From positions 1 to 55,337 of the forward strand of contig JALOTF010000005.1 in NCBI GenBank assembly GCA_025458025.1: a stretch of DNA of 55,337 nucleotides. The letters run 5' to 3'. Shown one piece after another: positions 35,207-46,739 of the stretch. The notes below the pieces were generated by a model. It had not been told where the DNA came from, did no database searches, and worked only from the letters and a program-made list of their open reading frames with translations. A program made the position numbers and the translations under genes. Source of the DNA: Beijerinckiaceae bacterium. GTDB taxonomy: Bacteria; Pseudomonadota; Alphaproteobacteria; Rhizobiales; Beijerinckiaceae. Each line of letters starts with the position of its first letter. Position 1 is the stretch's first letter.

Positions 35207-36025
35207 ATGAGCCTGACGATCACGATCCTCGGCTGCGGTTCTTCGGGCGGCGTGCCGCGCGTGGCGCAGGGCTGGGGCAAATGCGACCCCACGGAGCCGC
35301 GCAACCGGCGTCGGCGCTGCTCGATTCTCATCGAGAAATCCGGCCCCGCGGGCGAAACGCGCGTGCTGATCGACACCTCGCCGGACCTGCGCGAACAGCT
35401 GATCGACGCTGGCGTGAAGCACCTCGATGCGGTGGTTTTTACGCATGAACATGCGGATCATACGCATGGAATCGACGATTTGCGGCCGCTTTTCATCGCG
35501 AGCCGCCATCGCGTGCCGGTTTACGCCGAAACGCGGACGATGGAGCTGCTGCAGGCCCGGTTCGGCTATTGTTTCTCCACGCCCGTGGGCAGCGATTATC
35601 CGCCGATTCTCACCGGGCATCTATTTGACGAGCGCGAGCCGCTGGCTATCCGCGGCGCTGGTGGCACCATCGAGCTGATGCCGATCCCCGTGGATCATGG
35701 CAGCATTCCGTGCCTCGGCTTCCGCGTCGGTTCCATCGCCTATATGCCGGATGTCAGCGCCATTCCGGATGACAGCCTGCGGCATCTCGAAGGCCTCGGA
35801 TGCTGGATCATCGATTCCCTGAGGGATACGCCGCACCCGTCGCATTTCTCGCTCTCCGAGGCGTTGGTCTGGGTCGAGCGGATGAAGCCACGGCATGCCG
35901 TGCTCACCAATCTCCACACGGATCTCGACTACGGACGCCTGATGCGCGAGACGCCGGCGCATATTGTGCCGGCTTATGACGGCATGACGATCCGTGAAGA
36001 TGAGGATTTTATCATAAGCCCTTGA
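35207..36025 (+). CDS. MBL-fold metallo-hydrolase, PhnP-like
   Basis: A 272-residue metallo-beta-lactamase fold protein. The metal-binding motif is FTHEHADHTHGIDD (HxHxDH), preceded by the family opening LGCGSSGGVPRVAQGWGKCD and by LIDTSPDLREQ. VPVDHG-type and NLHTDLDYG stretches supply the other ligands. PhnP relatives are cyclic phosphodiesterases, but the tatD-linked group may serve another housekeeping role. It ends the rightward housekeeping run. Confidence 0.9.
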   Translation: MSLTITILGCGSSGGVPRVAQGWGKCDPTEPRNRRRRCSILIEKSGPAGETRVLIDTSPDLREQLIDAGVKHLDAVVFTHEHADHTHGIDDLRPLFIASRHRVPVYAETRTMELLQARFGYCFSTPVGSDYPPILTGHLFDEREPLAIRGAGGTIELMPIPVDHGSIPCLGFRVGSIAYMPDVSAIPDDSLRHLEGLGCWIIDSLRDTPHPSHFSLSEALVWVERMKPRHAVLTNLHTDLDYGRLMRETPAHIVPAYDGMTIREDEDFIISP

Positions 36026-36255
36026 TAGTACGCGATTATTATCAATCTGATAGCCGTTGAATGCAACGCGCTAGGGCACTAGAAGTGGCATTCTGATGCA
36101 TCAAATAGTTCCATAATATGTCTTATGCGAATCACGGAAATCCATTTCAGAAATGGCCTTGGCCGTCCTCTCTCCGCTCTGTTGTGAACAGCGCGCTGCT
36201 CGCCAAAGCCCCCGTCCGGCTTGCACTTCGCCGCGCCGCGTGGTGAACCGGAGGC
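36026..36255. other. AT-richer intergenic region between the MBL gene and mazG
   Basis: The 230-bp gap is clearly richer in A and T than the surrounding genes over 36026-36160. It contains a short hairpin (CCATTT 36142-36147 with AAATGG 36151-36156). It probably holds the mazG promoter. No small gene, RNA or repeat could be supported. Confidence 0.5.
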
Positions 36256-37083
36256 ATGAAGCCCACGCCCGATCTCGCGCAGCTACTGGCCATCATGGCG
36301 GCTCTCCGGCACCCGGAAACCGGTTGCCCGTGGGACATCGTGCAGAGCTTCGAGTCCATCGCGCACTATACCCTTGAGGAAGCGCAGGAGGTCGTGGATG
36401 CCATCCGCCGTGGCGATCTCGTGGACCTCAAGGAGGAACTCGGCGACCTGCTGCTTCAGGTCGTGTTCCATGCGCGTATGGCCGAGGAGCAAGGCGCTTT
36501 CGCGTTCCCGGATGTGGTCGAAGCCATCAATCGCAAGCTCATTCGCCGTCACCCGCATGTCTTTGGCGACCGGAATGCGGGCAATCCCGGCGCGGTGAAG
36601 GAGCTGTGGGACCGGATCAAGGCCGAGGAAAAGGCCGAGCGTGCCGCTGCGCGCGCCGCCGCCGGCCTGCCGGATGATCGCCCCAAGGGCCTGCTCGGTG
36701 GGGTGAAGACCGCCCTGCCCGCGCTGGAACGCGCCGTGAGGTTGCAGGATAAGGCTGGCACTGTCGGTTTTGACTGGAACAATGCCGAGCTAGTGCTCGA
36801 CAAGATCGCAGAGGAAACCAGCGAGGTTCGTGAGGCGCTTCGCGCTGGTGAAGCCGCTGATATCGAAGAGGAAATCGGTGATCTTCTGTTTGTGATGGCC
36901 AATCTCGCGCGCCATGCGAAAGTCGATCCCGAAACTGCGCTCGACAAGGCCAATGCGAAATTCATTCGGCGCTTCCGGGCGATCGAGACCGCGCTCGAAG
37001 CGCTGGGACGCACGCTGGCGGATGCCAGCCTTGAGGAGATGGAAGCGCTCTGGGTGGCCGCGAAAACCGCCGAGAAAGCGTGA
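36256..37083 (+). CDS. mazG: Nucleoside triphosphate pyrophosphohydrolase MazG
   Basis: A 275-residue protein with two MazG domains. The first has CPWDIVQSFESIAHYTLEEA and DLKEELGDLLLQVVFHARMA (ExxE...ExxD metal motif). The second is near residues 165-260 with EEIGDLLFVMANLARHA. It hydrolyses non-canonical NTPs or modulates (p)ppGpp-related stress. The length is typical of E. coli-type MazG. It converges on hflX, the two stop codons being directly adjacent. Confidence 0.95.
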   Translation: MKPTPDLAQLLAIMAALRHPETGCPWDIVQSFESIAHYTLEEAQEVVDAIRRGDLVDLKEELGDLLLQVVFHARMAEEQGAFAFPDVVEAINRKLIRRHPHVFGDRNAGNPGAVKELWDRIKAEEKAERAAARAAAGLPDDRPKGLLGGVKTALPALERAVRLQDKAGTVGFDWNNAELVLDKIAEETSEVREALRAGEAADIEEEIGDLLFVMANLARHAKVDPETALDKANAKFIRRFRAIETALEALGRTLADASLEEMEALWVAAKTAEKA

Positions 37084-38526
37084 TCAGGCTGGTTTCAGGG
37101 CCTTTTCGCCGAACCGCCGGCGGATGCGCCCCACGGCCTCGCCGCCGGCCCTAAGCGTGATGCGCAGGGCCCCGTTTTTCGCGTTCTCGCGCGCCAGCAC
37201 CTCGGCCTCGCGATAGAGCCAGGCGAGGCCTTCGCCATCGCCGGCGGGCAAGGTCATCCGGAAGCTCTGGCGATCATCCGCGAGGCGCGTCTCGATGGCC
37301 GCAAGCAGCGTCTCGATCCCCTCGCCCGTGATCGCCGAGACGAGCATCGGCGCGCGCTTGGCATCCGCCCCACCCTGCCGTCGCGCGCTGACTTCGGCGA
37401 GGCGCGCGCGCTCGGCATCATCGAGGAGATCGGCCTTGTTCCAGACCTCGATGACACGTCCGGCGGCTGCCGGGTCGAGACCGAGATCGGTCAGAACCTG
37501 CCGCACATCCTCGTCCTGCGCGTCGGAATCGGGGTTCGCGATGTCACGCACATGCAGGATCACGCGGGCGAGGATCACGTCTTCCAGCGTCGCGCGGAAG
37601 GCCGCGACAAGCTGCGTCGGCAAGTCGGAGATGAAACCCACCGTATCGGAGAGCACCACCTTCAGCCCGTGCGGCAATTCGATGGCGCGCGTGGTGGGGT
37701 CGAGGGTCGCGAAGAGCATGTCCTTTGCCAGCACCTCGGCTCGCGTGAGGCGGTTGAATAGGCTGGATTTGCCGGCATTGGTGTAGCCCACCAAAGCGAC
37801 CGTGGGGTAAGGAACCTTGTCCCGGCTCGCTCGATGCAGGCCGCGTGTGCGCTTCACCTCCTCGAGGTCGCGCTCGATGCGGCTCATGCGCTCCTGAATG
37901 AGGCGGCGGTCGGTTTCGATCTGCGTTTCGCCCGGGCCGCCAAGAAAGCCGAAGCCGCCGCGCTGGCGTTCCAGATGGGTCCACGAGCGGACGAGGCGCG
38001 ATTTCTGATAGGAAAGATGCGCCAGCTCCACCTGCAAGCGCCCCTCCTTTGTGGAGGCGCGGCGCCCGAAAATTTCGAGAATGAGGCCGGTGCGGTCGAT
38101 CACCTTGGCCTTGAACGCCTGTTCGAGGTTCCGCTGTTGCACGGGCGAGAGCGCGCAATCCATCATCACGAGGCCGATTTCCTCTGCTGCGATGCGCTTG
38201 GCGATTTCCTCCACCTTGCCGCCGCCGAGATAGGTCGCGGGCTTGACGAGGCGCAGGGGCGCGATTTCCGCTCCGACAATCAGCAGGTCGATAGCCTGCG
38301 TGAGGCCGACCGCTTCATCGAGCCGCGCCTCGGGGCTGCGCAAACCGGGCGTGGTGCGTGCGGCCTCCATGCCATGGCGGGTGAGATAAGGCCCGATGAC
38401 GAGCGTGCGGGTAGCCGTGGCGATAGCCTTCTCCGGCTCGAAGGCCGCCTTGCCCTTGAGCACGCGCAGGCGACCGTTGACCTTCTGGCCCGCGGTTTCC
38501 GCCATGTCGTTCGGTTCGTCAGTCAC
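37084..38526 (-). CDS. hflX: Ribosome-associated GTPase HflX
   Basis: A 480-residue GTPase that rescues stalled or heat-damaged ribosomes. The N-terminal HflX domain contains [15 protein letters not shown], the middle linker is coiled-coil-like, and the G domain shows [12 protein letters not shown] (G1), [10 protein letters not shown] (G3) and NKADLL (G4). A GTG at 38526 is given as the start; an ATG at 38505 is an alternative. It is located downstream of hfq, the classical hfq-hflX pair, and is probably co-transcribed with it. Confidence 0.95.
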   Translation of the reverse strand: MTDEPNDMAETAGQKVNGRLRVLKGKAAFEPEKAIATATRTLVIGPYLTRHGMEAARTTPGLRSPEARLDEAVGLTQAIDLLIVGAEIAPLRLVKPATYLGGGKVEEIAKRIAAEEIGLVMMDCALSPVQQRNLEQAFKAKVIDRTGLILEIFGRRASTKEGRLQVELAHLSYQKSRLVRSWTHLERQRGGFGFLGGPGETQIETDRRLIQERMSRIERDLEEVKRTRGLHRASRDKVPYPTVALVGYTNAGKSSLFNRLTRAEVLAKDMLFATLDPTTRAIELPHGLKVVLSDTVGFISDLPTQLVAAFRATLEDVILARVILHVRDIANPDSDAQDEDVRQVLTDLGLDPAAAGRVIEVWNKADLLDDAERARLAEVSARRQGGADAKRAPMLVSAITGEGIETLLAAIETRLADDRQSFRMTLPAGDGEGLAWLYREAEVLARENAKNGALRITLRAGGEAVGRIRRRFGEKALKPA

Positions 38527-38577
38527 CTCTGGGCCCTGTCCTTCCGCGCCGGGCGCGGCGGTGCGCGGCCACGCCGG

Positions 38578-38820
38578 TCATTCCTCGTCGTTCGCGCCGG
38601 GCAGATGGATCGGCGAGACCGGCATGATGGTCGAGATTGCGTGCTTGTATACGAGCTGCGAAACACCGTCACGCTTCAGCAGAACGCAGAAGTTGTCAAA
38701 CCAGGTTACAGCCCCCTGCAATTTCACGCCGTTGACCAGAAAAATCGTAACAGCAATCTTGTTCTTGCGGACATGATTGAGAAAGTTGTCCTGCAAGCTA
38801 AGCGTGCGCTCGGTCGCCAT
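38578..38820 (-). CDS. hfq: RNA chaperone Hfq
   Basis: An 80-residue Sm-like protein. Sm1 spans [20 protein letters not shown] and Sm2 carries VYKHAIST, the hexamer-forming YKHA motif. The proximal-face Q (LQDNFL) and the F/D of GAVTWFDNF are present. It pairs small RNAs with mRNAs; in rhizobia it also controls nitrogen-fixation regulators. It lies between ntrX and hflX. Confidence 0.97.
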   Translation of the reverse strand: MATERTLSLQDNFLNHVRKNKIAVTIFLVNGVKLQGAVTWFDNFCVLLKRDGVSQLVYKHAISTIMPVSPIHLPGANDEE

Positions 38821-38949
38821 TTTATACCCTCATTGCGTCGTGCCACCCCTTCTCCCCCAGGGCAATGGAGCGCGCTGAATGGCACGCCTTCCGTCACGAC
38901 GATGCGCCGGATCATAGGTAGGGTGTCGTGCCTGCGCAAGAGCGGCGAA

Positions 38950-38989
38950 TGGATAAAATGAGATATAAAGACAAAGCGATAAGCGCCTT
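38950..38989 (-). terminator. Possible terminator at the ntrX stop codon
   Basis: On the minus strand, AAGGCG (38989-38984) pairs with CGCTTT (38978-38973) around a 5-nt loop, with one G-U pair. A T-rich stretch follows down to about 38953. The stem overlaps the ntrX stop codon. It is weak but well placed to separate ntrX from hfq. Confidence 0.35.
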
Positions 38990-40352
38990 AAACACCGAGG
39001 GATTTCAGCTTGCGATGCAAAGCGGAACGCTCCATTCCCACAAATTCGGCCGTGCGTGAAATGTTGCCACCGAAACGATTGATCTGTGCGATGAGATACT
39101 CCCGCTCGAAAATCTCGCGGGCCTCGCGCAGGGCCAGGGAGAGGAGCTTTTCGGCTCCTGCCCCATTCGGCATGGGCGGTAGCGAAGCGCCTACATCCTG
39201 AGGTAGCATATCGGCCGTGACCTCCTGATTGGGGTCGCCCGCCGCGAGGATCATCAGCCGCTCCACATTGTTGCGCAACTGGCGGATGTTGCCCGGCCAG
39301 TCATGCGTTTGCAGAACGGCCATGGCATCCGCCGCGATACGCCGCTTCGGCAGGCCGGATGCCACCGCGATCTGCTGCATGAAATGGTCGATCAGGCCCG
39401 GAATATCCTCCCGCCTTTCGGCGAGAGCCGGCACGCGGATCGGCACCACATTCAGGCGGTGATAAAGATCCTCGCGGAAATTCCCGGCGGCGATTTCCGA
39501 TGGCAGGTCGCGCGCGGTGGAGGCGACAATGCGGACATCCACCGCCACGCGGGTGGAGCCGCCCACACGCTGGAAGTTCTGATCCACCAGCACACGCAGG
39601 ATCTTGCTCTGCGTCTCCTTCGGCATATCCGCGACTTCATCGATGAAGATCATGCCGCCATGGGCTTCTTCCAGCGCGCCCACGCGCCGCGTCTTGCCTT
39701 TCTGCGCCTCTATGCCGAACAGCGCCTCCTCCATCCGCTCGGGCGTGATGGCCGCCGCATTGATGACCACGAAGGGCCCGCTCGCACGGCTCGACAGCGC
39801 ATGAATGGTGCGCGCCGCGAGTTCCTTGCCCGAGCCCGAGGGGCCGGTGATGAGAATGCGTGCATTGGTGGGGGCCACGCGCTCGATCTGCTGGCGAAGC
39901 TGGGAGAGCACACTCGATTGGCCGATCATCCGGTCGGGCTCGCCGGAGCGGGCCTTCAGGTCCTTGATCTCGCGCTTCAGCGCCTGCGCTTCGAGCGCCC
40001 GCTCGGCCACGAGCACGAGGCGATCAGCCTTGAAGGGCTTCTCGATGAAGTCGTAGGCACCCTTCTTGATGGCCGCTACGGCGGTTTCGATATTGCCGTG
40101 GCCCGAGATCATCACGATCGGGATTTCCGGGTGCAGTTCCTTGATGCTCTCCAGCAATTGGAGGCCATCGAGGCGGCTGCCCTGCAGCCAGATATCGAGG
40201 AAGATGAGATGCGGCCGGCGCTGCTCGATCTGCGCCAGCGCGTCATCGGAGGAGCGCGCCGTGCGCGTGCGGTAGCCCTCATCATCGAGGATACCGGCGA
40301 CGAGTTCGCGGATATCGGCTTCGTCATCGACAATCAGGATGTCGCTCGACAT
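38988..40352 (-). CDS. ntrX: Sigma-54-type response regulator NtrX with degenerate GAFTGA loop
   Basis: A 454-residue regulator: receiver domain (D53 in IFLDIWLQGS, K in IEKPFK), AAA+ domain with Walker A GPSGSGKE near residue 170, Walker B MIFIDEVAD, and a C-terminal Fis-type HTH (ISRTAEFVGMERSALHRKL). Where sigma-54 activators have GAFTGA, this protein reads EALFGIEAQKGKTRRVGAL (about residues 209-227). NtrX orthologues share this feature and are thought to act on other promoters. It is the cognate of NtrY, 18 nt upstream, and links nitrogen and redox/envelope responses in relatives. Confidence 0.95.
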   Translation of the reverse strand: MSSDILIVDDEADIRELVAGILDDEGYRTRTARSSDDALAQIEQRRPHLIFLDIWLQGSRLDGLQLLESIKELHPEIPIVMISGHGNIETAVAAIKKGAYDFIEKPFKADRLVLVAERALEAQALKREIKDLKARSGEPDRMIGQSSVLSQLRQQIERVAPTNARILITGPSGSGKELAARTIHALSSRASGPFVVINAAAITPERMEEALFGIEAQKGKTRRVGALEEAHGGMIFIDEVADMPKETQSKILRVLVDQNFQRVGGSTRVAVDVRIVASTARDLPSEIAAGNFREDLYHRLNVVPIRVPALAERREDIPGLIDHFMQQIAVASGLPKRRIAADAMAVLQTHDWPGNIRQLRNNVERLMILAAGDPNQEVTADMLPQDVGASLPPMPNGAGAEKLLSLALREAREIFEREYLIAQINRFGGNISRTAEFVGMERSALHRKLKSLGV

Positions 40353-40370
40353 GGCTCAAACCCTCTGAAA

Positions 40371-42692
40371 TCAGGCCGCTGCACCGGCGTTCTTCACGCC
40401 GAGCGGGGGCAAATGGATGCGGACCAGCGCGCCGGGGGCTTGCGTGCCATCGGCTTCCGCGGGCGGATCGAGCAGCGACAGCGTGCCGCCGTGATCCTCG
40501 AAAATCTTTGCGACGATCGGCAGGCCGAGGCCCGTGCCCCCTTCGCGGGTGGTGACATAGGGCTCCAGCAATTGCTGGCGGTTTTCCTTCGGGAAGCCCT
40601 TGCCGTTATCCCGGATATCGAGCCGCATCCCTTCCTCGCCGAGATTGGTGAGCGAAACGGTGACACGGCCCTGCCCCGCCTCGCCCGCCGGGCTTTCGGC
40701 GATGGCCTCGCAGGCATTCTTCATCAGGTTCTGCACGGCCTGCGCGATGAGCCTGCGGTCGATCAGCGCCCGCACGGGCTCCGCGGGAAGTTCTTCCTCG
40801 ATCGTCACAGTGGGATTGCCGACGCGCATCATGAAGGCGACCTCGCGCAGAACCTCGCCGAGGTCATCCGCCACGGGCTGTGGCTTCGGCATGCGCGCGA
40901 AGGAGGAGAACTCATCCACCATCCGCTTGATGTCTTCCACCTGCCGCACGATCGTATCGGTGCACTGGTCGAAGATCGCCTTGTCCTCGGTGATGACCTT
41001 GCCGAATTTGCGGCGGATGCGCTCGGCCGAAAGCTGGATGGGCGTCAGCGGATTCTTGATCTCGTGCGCGATGCGCCGCGCCACATCTGCCCACGCTGCC
41101 GAGCGCTGCGCGGTGACGAGGTTCGTGATGTCATCGAGCGTGACGATCTGACCGCCCGAAGCATCGCTCACGGCGCGCGCGGAGAGAATGCGTTCCACCC
41201 CGCGCCGGCGCACCGGGAATTCGCGCTGCACAAGGCGCTGCGGATTGGCGCGCACCTCATCCATCATGGAAACGATTTCCGGCAGCAATTCCGCCGCGCG
41301 TTTGCCGGTGGGGTCGATGCTGCCGAGGCCGAGAATGCCGCGGGCGGCCGGGTTGATCAGCGTGATCAGTCCGTTCTCGTCCACGCCCAGCACGCCCTCC
41401 GGGATTCCCGAGAGCATCGCCTCCATGAAGAGGCGGCGCTGGTCGATGAGTTCATTCGCGGCGGAGAGCGAGTTGTGCTGCTCGCGCAAGGCCGAGGTCA
41501 TGTTGTTGAAGGTGGAGCCGAGCTGGCCCAGATCCTCGCCCATCTTGGCCACGGGCACTTGCACATAAAGGTTGCCGGCGGAGACCTGATCGGTCGCCAT
41601 CATCAGGCGTCGCACTGGGTCCACGAGGCGAGCGGCATACCCCAGGCCGAGCAGCACCGCACCAAGCAGCGAGATGAGCGTGATCAGCGCGAAGACGAGC
41701 GCGATGCCCAGCTGGGTCGCGTTGCGGCGCTCATCGAGCTGCTGGTATTGCTGCACGCCGGCGCGCGAGACCTCCGGGAATTCCAGCGCGCGCGGGTCTA
41801 CCGCGCGGGCCGCCATGAGGAAGGTGCCCGGGCCGAAACTCTTCAGCGCGATGAGGCCGCCGAGGGATTCTTGCGTGAAAAGGCAGGGCAATTCATCCGT
41901 TGCCGCATATTGGTAATCCTCCTCCGCCGGCTGCGGCACGCTGAAGCTGCGATGCGGCACCTCAGCCTGCATCACCAGAGAGCCGTCTCGCTTGAAGACA
42001 ACAGCGCGTGGAAAACCAAGGGCTTCCGCGCGATTGTTCATAAATTGCTGGAAGCCTTCGCGGTTGCCGAAATAGAAGCCGCCGGTATTCGCGCGGTCAA
42101 GGTCCGAGGCCATCAGCCGCAATTCCCGGCCCATATTCTGGCAGAGCTGCTGCTGGAAATTCTGCGCGATGGATTGCGAGGTTTCGACCAGCTTCTTGAG
42201 ATCGCCCGCGAACCAGGGCGTTAGGCCACGATCCAGCGCGAAGAGCCCTGCCCCCGCCACCAGCGCCGTGGGCACCGCTGCCACGAGCGAAAACAGCCCT
42301 ACGACGCGGCGTTGGAGCCGTGCGCCGGTCATACCCGCGGCGGTCTCGCGACGCAGGGCGAGCAGATGCCGCCCCACGAGGAACAGCAGCAGCAGGATGA
42401 GCAGCACGCTGAAGCCGAGGAGCCCGAGCGTCACGTTGCCTTGCGGCTCCGCGCCGAAGGCACCCATCAGCACGAGGAAGGTGATGGTGGCCGAGACAAA
42501 GGCGAGGCTGACGACGATGGGGCCGGTGATGCCGCTGGTAAGGTCCTGCGAGGCCACGGGCTCATCGCTGGCCGGCAAGGGCGCTTCTGCCGCCGGCACG
42601 GGCAGGCTGGTGGCCACGGGCCGATTCTCGGCTGTGCCCGCCTCATCCGGTTGCCGGTGACCGGCCTCGATATCGCGTGTGGAGTCGGTCAA
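40371..42692 (-). CDS. ntrY: Membrane sensor histidine kinase NtrY
   Basis: A 773-residue sensor kinase. An N-terminal cytoplasmic stretch precedes several membrane helices (TGPIVVSLAFVSATITFLVL, then LLLFLVGRHL, then LFSLVAAVPTALVAGAGLFA), a periplasmic domain, and a further helix near ALVFALITLISLLGAVLLGL. HAMP and PAS domains follow, then the HisKA H-box with H543 ([11 protein letters not shown]) and an ATPase domain (N box near ALIDRRLIAQAVQNLMKNAC, G box GGTGLGLPI). It phosphorylates NtrX. The 188-bp gap from ntrC suggests its own promoter. Confidence 0.95.
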   Translation of the reverse strand: MTDSTRDIEAGHRQPDEAGTAENRPVATSLPVPAAEAPLPASDEPVASQDLTSGITGPIVVSLAFVSATITFLVLMGAFGAEPQGNVTLGLLGFSVLLILLLLFLVGRHLLALRRETAAGMTGARLQRRVVGLFSLVAAVPTALVAGAGLFALDRGLTPWFAGDLKKLVETSQSIAQNFQQQLCQNMGRELRLMASDLDRANTGGFYFGNREGFQQFMNNRAEALGFPRAVVFKRDGSLVMQAEVPHRSFSVPQPAEEDYQYAATDELPCLFTQESLGGLIALKSFGPGTFLMAARAVDPRALEFPEVSRAGVQQYQQLDERRNATQLGIALVFALITLISLLGAVLLGLGYAARLVDPVRRLMMATDQVSAGNLYVQVPVAKMGEDLGQLGSTFNNMTSALREQHNSLSAANELIDQRRLFMEAMLSGIPEGVLGVDENGLITLINPAARGILGLGSIDPTGKRAAELLPEIVSMMDEVRANPQRLVQREFPVRRRGVERILSARAVSDASGGQIVTLDDITNLVTAQRSAAWADVARRIAHEIKNPLTPIQLSAERIRRKFGKVITEDKAIFDQCTDTIVRQVEDIKRMVDEFSSFARMPKPQPVADDLGEVLREVAFMMRVGNPTVTIEEELPAEPVRALIDRRLIAQAVQNLMKNACEAIAESPAGEAGQGRVTVSLTNLGEEGMRLDIRDNGKGFPKENRQQLLEPYVTTREGGTGLGLPIVAKIFEDHGGTLSLLDPPAEADGTQAPGALVRIHLPPLGVKNAGAAA

Positions 42693-42880
42693 GCGCGCGT
42701 CCCCGGTTCGCCGGATCAGCCGGGAATCGAACGCCCGGCCAAGCCCTCGCTCCAGCTAGGCCGGCTTGAGGGATTCGCGCAACACTGTTGTTGAATTACG
42801 ACAACTTTCAGGCCGGTCCGCGTGCTTTGCAGACGATGGCCTGAAAAGGCTGCCGGAAGCCCGCTTTCGGCCCGCCTACC

Positions 42881-44365
<1,485 letters not shown>

Positions 44366-44442
44366 GGCGTTCTGGCCCTCGCTTCTCGTCATGTTCACGA
44401 CACGGCCTTTTTGCCGCATCGGCGGGTCGCGACCGGATGACC

Positions 44443-45516
44443 CTAGTCCCTTTCCTTGCGGATGGGGAAGAGCATGCGGAACACCGTCTGGCCCCGCAGG
44501 CGCTCACATTCGATCACGCCCCCGTGGTCGCTGACCACCTTGGCCACCAAAGCAAGACCGAGGCCAGTTCCCGTCGCCTTGCTGGTCACGAAGGGCTCGA
44601 AGAGGTGCGGCATCAGGTTTTCGGGAATGCCCGGGCCATTATCGATGACGCAGACCTCGAAGGGCAGCGAGACCCGCCGGCCGCTCGATGGCACCTGCAC
44701 GGAAACGCCGGGCCGGAAGGCCGTGGTGAGCAGGATGCGCCCGTCAGGATGATCTGGCCCGATAGCCTCCGCCGCGTTTTTCACAAGGTTCAGAACGGCT
44801 TGCACGAGACGATCGCGGTTGGCCGCAATGTCCGGCAGCGAGGGGTCGAAATCCGGCCGGAAGGCGATGTGGCTGCCGAAACCGGATTGCGCGAGGCGGA
44901 TTACATGATCGAGCACCTCATGGATGTTCACCGGCGAGAGCGGCAGCGGCCGGCCATCCGAAAAGACCTCGAAACGCTCCACCAGCCGCACGATGCGGTC
45001 CACTTCCGAGCGAATGAGCGTGGAAAGCGGCTTTTCCGCCTCCGGGAGGGAGCCTTCGATCAGCTGCGCCGCCCCGCGAATGCCCGAAAGCGGGTTCTTG
45101 ATCTCATGCGCCAGCATTGAGGCCATGGCACCGACCGAGCGCACCGCATCGCGATGCGTGAGGTGCCGGTTCATCTTGTCCATGATGGCGCGGGGCTGCA
45201 CCACGAGCACGAGATCGCCAGCGCCCTCGCCCAGCGGCGCTGCGTAAACATCGACAAGCTGGTCGCTTTTCGTCCGGCCGGTGGAAAGATCGATGCCATA
45301 TTCGGTCACGCTGCCGCCATGGTCGCGAACGTGATCGACCAGCAGCATCAGCGGCGAACCGGGCGGCAGCCATTCCGGCAATGTGCGCTCGCGCAGGCGC
45401 TCGCGGCCCGCGCCGAGAAGCTGTTCGGCGGCCGTATTGGCCGAGCGGATGCGGTTTTTCGCATCGACCTCGATCACCGGCATCGGTACGGCATCGATGA
45501 GGTTGCGGATGCTCAT
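44443..45516 (-). CDS. ntrB: Nitrogen sensor histidine kinase/phosphatase NtrB
   Basis: A 357-residue soluble kinase: N-terminal PAS domain ([19 protein letters not shown]), H-box with H137 ([18 protein letters not shown]), ATPase domain with N box [14 protein letters not shown] and G box [12 protein letters not shown]. It controls NtrC phosphorylation in response to PII. The ATG at 45516 overlaps the dusB stop (TGATG), the usual nifR3-ntrB-ntrC arrangement of alphaproteobacteria. Confidence 0.96.
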   Translation of the reverse strand: MSIRNLIDAVPMPVIEVDAKNRIRSANTAAEQLLGAGRERLRERTLPEWLPPGSPLMLLVDHVRDHGGSVTEYGIDLSTGRTKSDQLVDVYAAPLGEGAGDLVLVVQPRAIMDKMNRHLTHRDAVRSVGAMASMLAHEIKNPLSGIRGAAQLIEGSLPEAEKPLSTLIRSEVDRIVRLVERFEVFSDGRPLPLSPVNIHEVLDHVIRLAQSGFGSHIAFRPDFDPSLPDIAANRDRLVQAVLNLVKNAAEAIGPDHPDGRILLTTAFRPGVSVQVPSSGRRVSLPFEVCVIDNGPGIPENLMPHLFEPFVTSKATGTGLGLALVAKVVSDHGGVIECERLRGQTVFRMLFPIRKERD

Positions 45517-46526
45517 CAGGCGGCCTCCCGGATGGGATGGATGGGGATGGCGAGGAAGCACGCCCGCAGGAATTCGCGCGTGATATCCGCATCTTGCGCC
45601 ACGAGTGCGGTGGCTTTCCGCGCGGGATCGATCATGGCGCCGCGCCTTTCAGCCTCTTCGGCATAGGCTGCGACATGCTTGCGGGCATGGCGGATGCCAT
45701 GCGCCTCGCCCATGCTCGACAGCAGGGAATCGTAGTGCCGGAGCGCCGCTTCCGCGAGGCTTTCCGGGGTGAATTGCGGCTTCTCACGGCCATCCAACGC
45801 GGCGGCGATTTCGCCGACGAGCCAGGGCCGGCCGAGGCTCGCGCGGCCGATCATCACGCCATCCGCACCGGAAAGGCGAAGCGCCTCGCGGGCCTGTTCG
45901 GCGGTTTCGATGTCGCCATTCACGAGCAAAGGCAGCGAAATCGCCTCGCGGACGCGCTGCACCGCGCGCCAATCCGCCTGCCCCTTGTAGAATTGCTGGC
46001 GCGTGCGCCCATGCACGGTGATGAGCGACAGGCCGTGGTCTTCCGCGCGCCGCGCGAGTTCTGGCGCGTTGAGGCTCGCATGGTCCCATCCGAGGCGCAT
46101 TTTCAGTGTCACGGGAACGGAAACCACGTTTTTTACGGCGGCGATCAGGCTTTCTGCATGGTCGAGATCGCGCATCAGCGCCGAGCCGGACCAGCCATTC
46201 ACCACGCGTTTTGCGGGGCAACCCATGTTGATATCAATGATATCCGCGCCGGAGGCCTCGGCCATGCGCGCGCCGGCGGCCATGGCATCGGGTGTGCAGC
46301 CCGCGAGTTGCACGACATGCAGGCGAAGGCCCCTTCCCTCGGCGCGCAGGCGCGCTTCTTCCTCGCCCGCTGCGAGCCGGTCGGCTGCGACCATTTCGCT
46401 CACCACCATGCCGGCGCCGAAATCCTCGGCGATCTGCCGGAAGGCGTGATCGGTCACGCCGGACATCGGTGCGAGCACCGCGCGTCCCGGCAGGGCATGC
46501 CTCCCAATCGACAGATATGCGACCAT
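45516..46526 (-). CDS. dusB: tRNA-dihydrouridine synthase (DusB/NifR3)
   Basis: A 336-residue FMN enzyme reducing uridine in tRNA. VLAPMSGVTDHAFRQIAEDF is the FMN-binding opening, DINMGCPAKRVVNGWSGSAL carries the catalytic Cys, and ITVHGRTRQQFYKGQADW binds the substrate. The ATG at 46526 fits the domain edge; a TTG at 46544 is a weaker choice. It is the first gene of the dusB-ntrB-ntrC operon and divergent from ispDF. Confidence 0.95.
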   Translation of the reverse strand: MVAYLSIGRHALPGRAVLAPMSGVTDHAFRQIAEDFGAGMVVSEMVAADRLAAGEEEARLRAEGRGLRLHVVQLAGCTPDAMAAGARMAEASGADIIDINMGCPAKRVVNGWSGSALMRDLDHAESLIAAVKNVVSVPVTLKMRLGWDHASLNAPELARRAEDHGLSLITVHGRTRQQFYKGQADWRAVQRVREAISLPLLVNGDIETAEQAREALRLSGADGVMIGRASLGRPWLVGEIAAALDGREKPQFTPESLAEAALRHYDSLLSSMGEAHGIRHARKHVAAYAEEAERRGAMIDPARKATALVAQDADITREFLRACFLAIPIHPIREAA

Positions 46527-46616
46527 GATGCCCAGAATGCCCAAAAAATAGGCGTTGCGATGAATTCACAAGCGTCGGCTTGCGCGAAGCCTTGGCGCGC
46601 TTGCCTCGAATGTTCC

Positions 46617-46630
46617 TGCCGATATCGGCA
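46617..46630. promoter_or_regulatory. 14-bp perfect palindrome between dusB and ispDF
   Basis: TGCCGATATCGGCA is a perfect inverted repeat in the divergent gap, 91 nt before the dusB start and 110 nt before ispDF. The regulator that might bind it is unknown. It could be chance, but its position is promoter-proximal for the dusB-ntrBC operon. Confidence 0.35.
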
Positions 46631-46739
46631 AGTCGCGCATAATGAAAGCTTTTTTGCGCTTTTCGGCAAAGCTTGCGCGCGGCGATTGACAAACCCGGTC
46701 CACCCCGATGAAACGACAGCTCAGATAGAGGGGGGCAGA

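Noticed and set aside
36087-36103. A possible sigma-54 promoter (TGGCATTCTGATGCA) upstream of mazG
   Set aside because: GG and GC are separated by 9 nt, not the required 10, and TTGC is not formed.
39303-42224. A 973-codon open frame on the plus strand opposite ntrX and ntrY
   Set aside because: Its translation is rich in His, Arg, Gly and Asp with no domain, and it is antisense to two well-supported regulators; it results from GC-rich third codon positions.
42719-42739. A tRNA-like T-loop (GTTCGATTC on the minus strand) between ntrY and ntrC
   Set aside because: The flanking 6-bp stem with a 9-nt loop does not fit a T arm and no other tRNA part is nearby; it is an ordinary hairpin.
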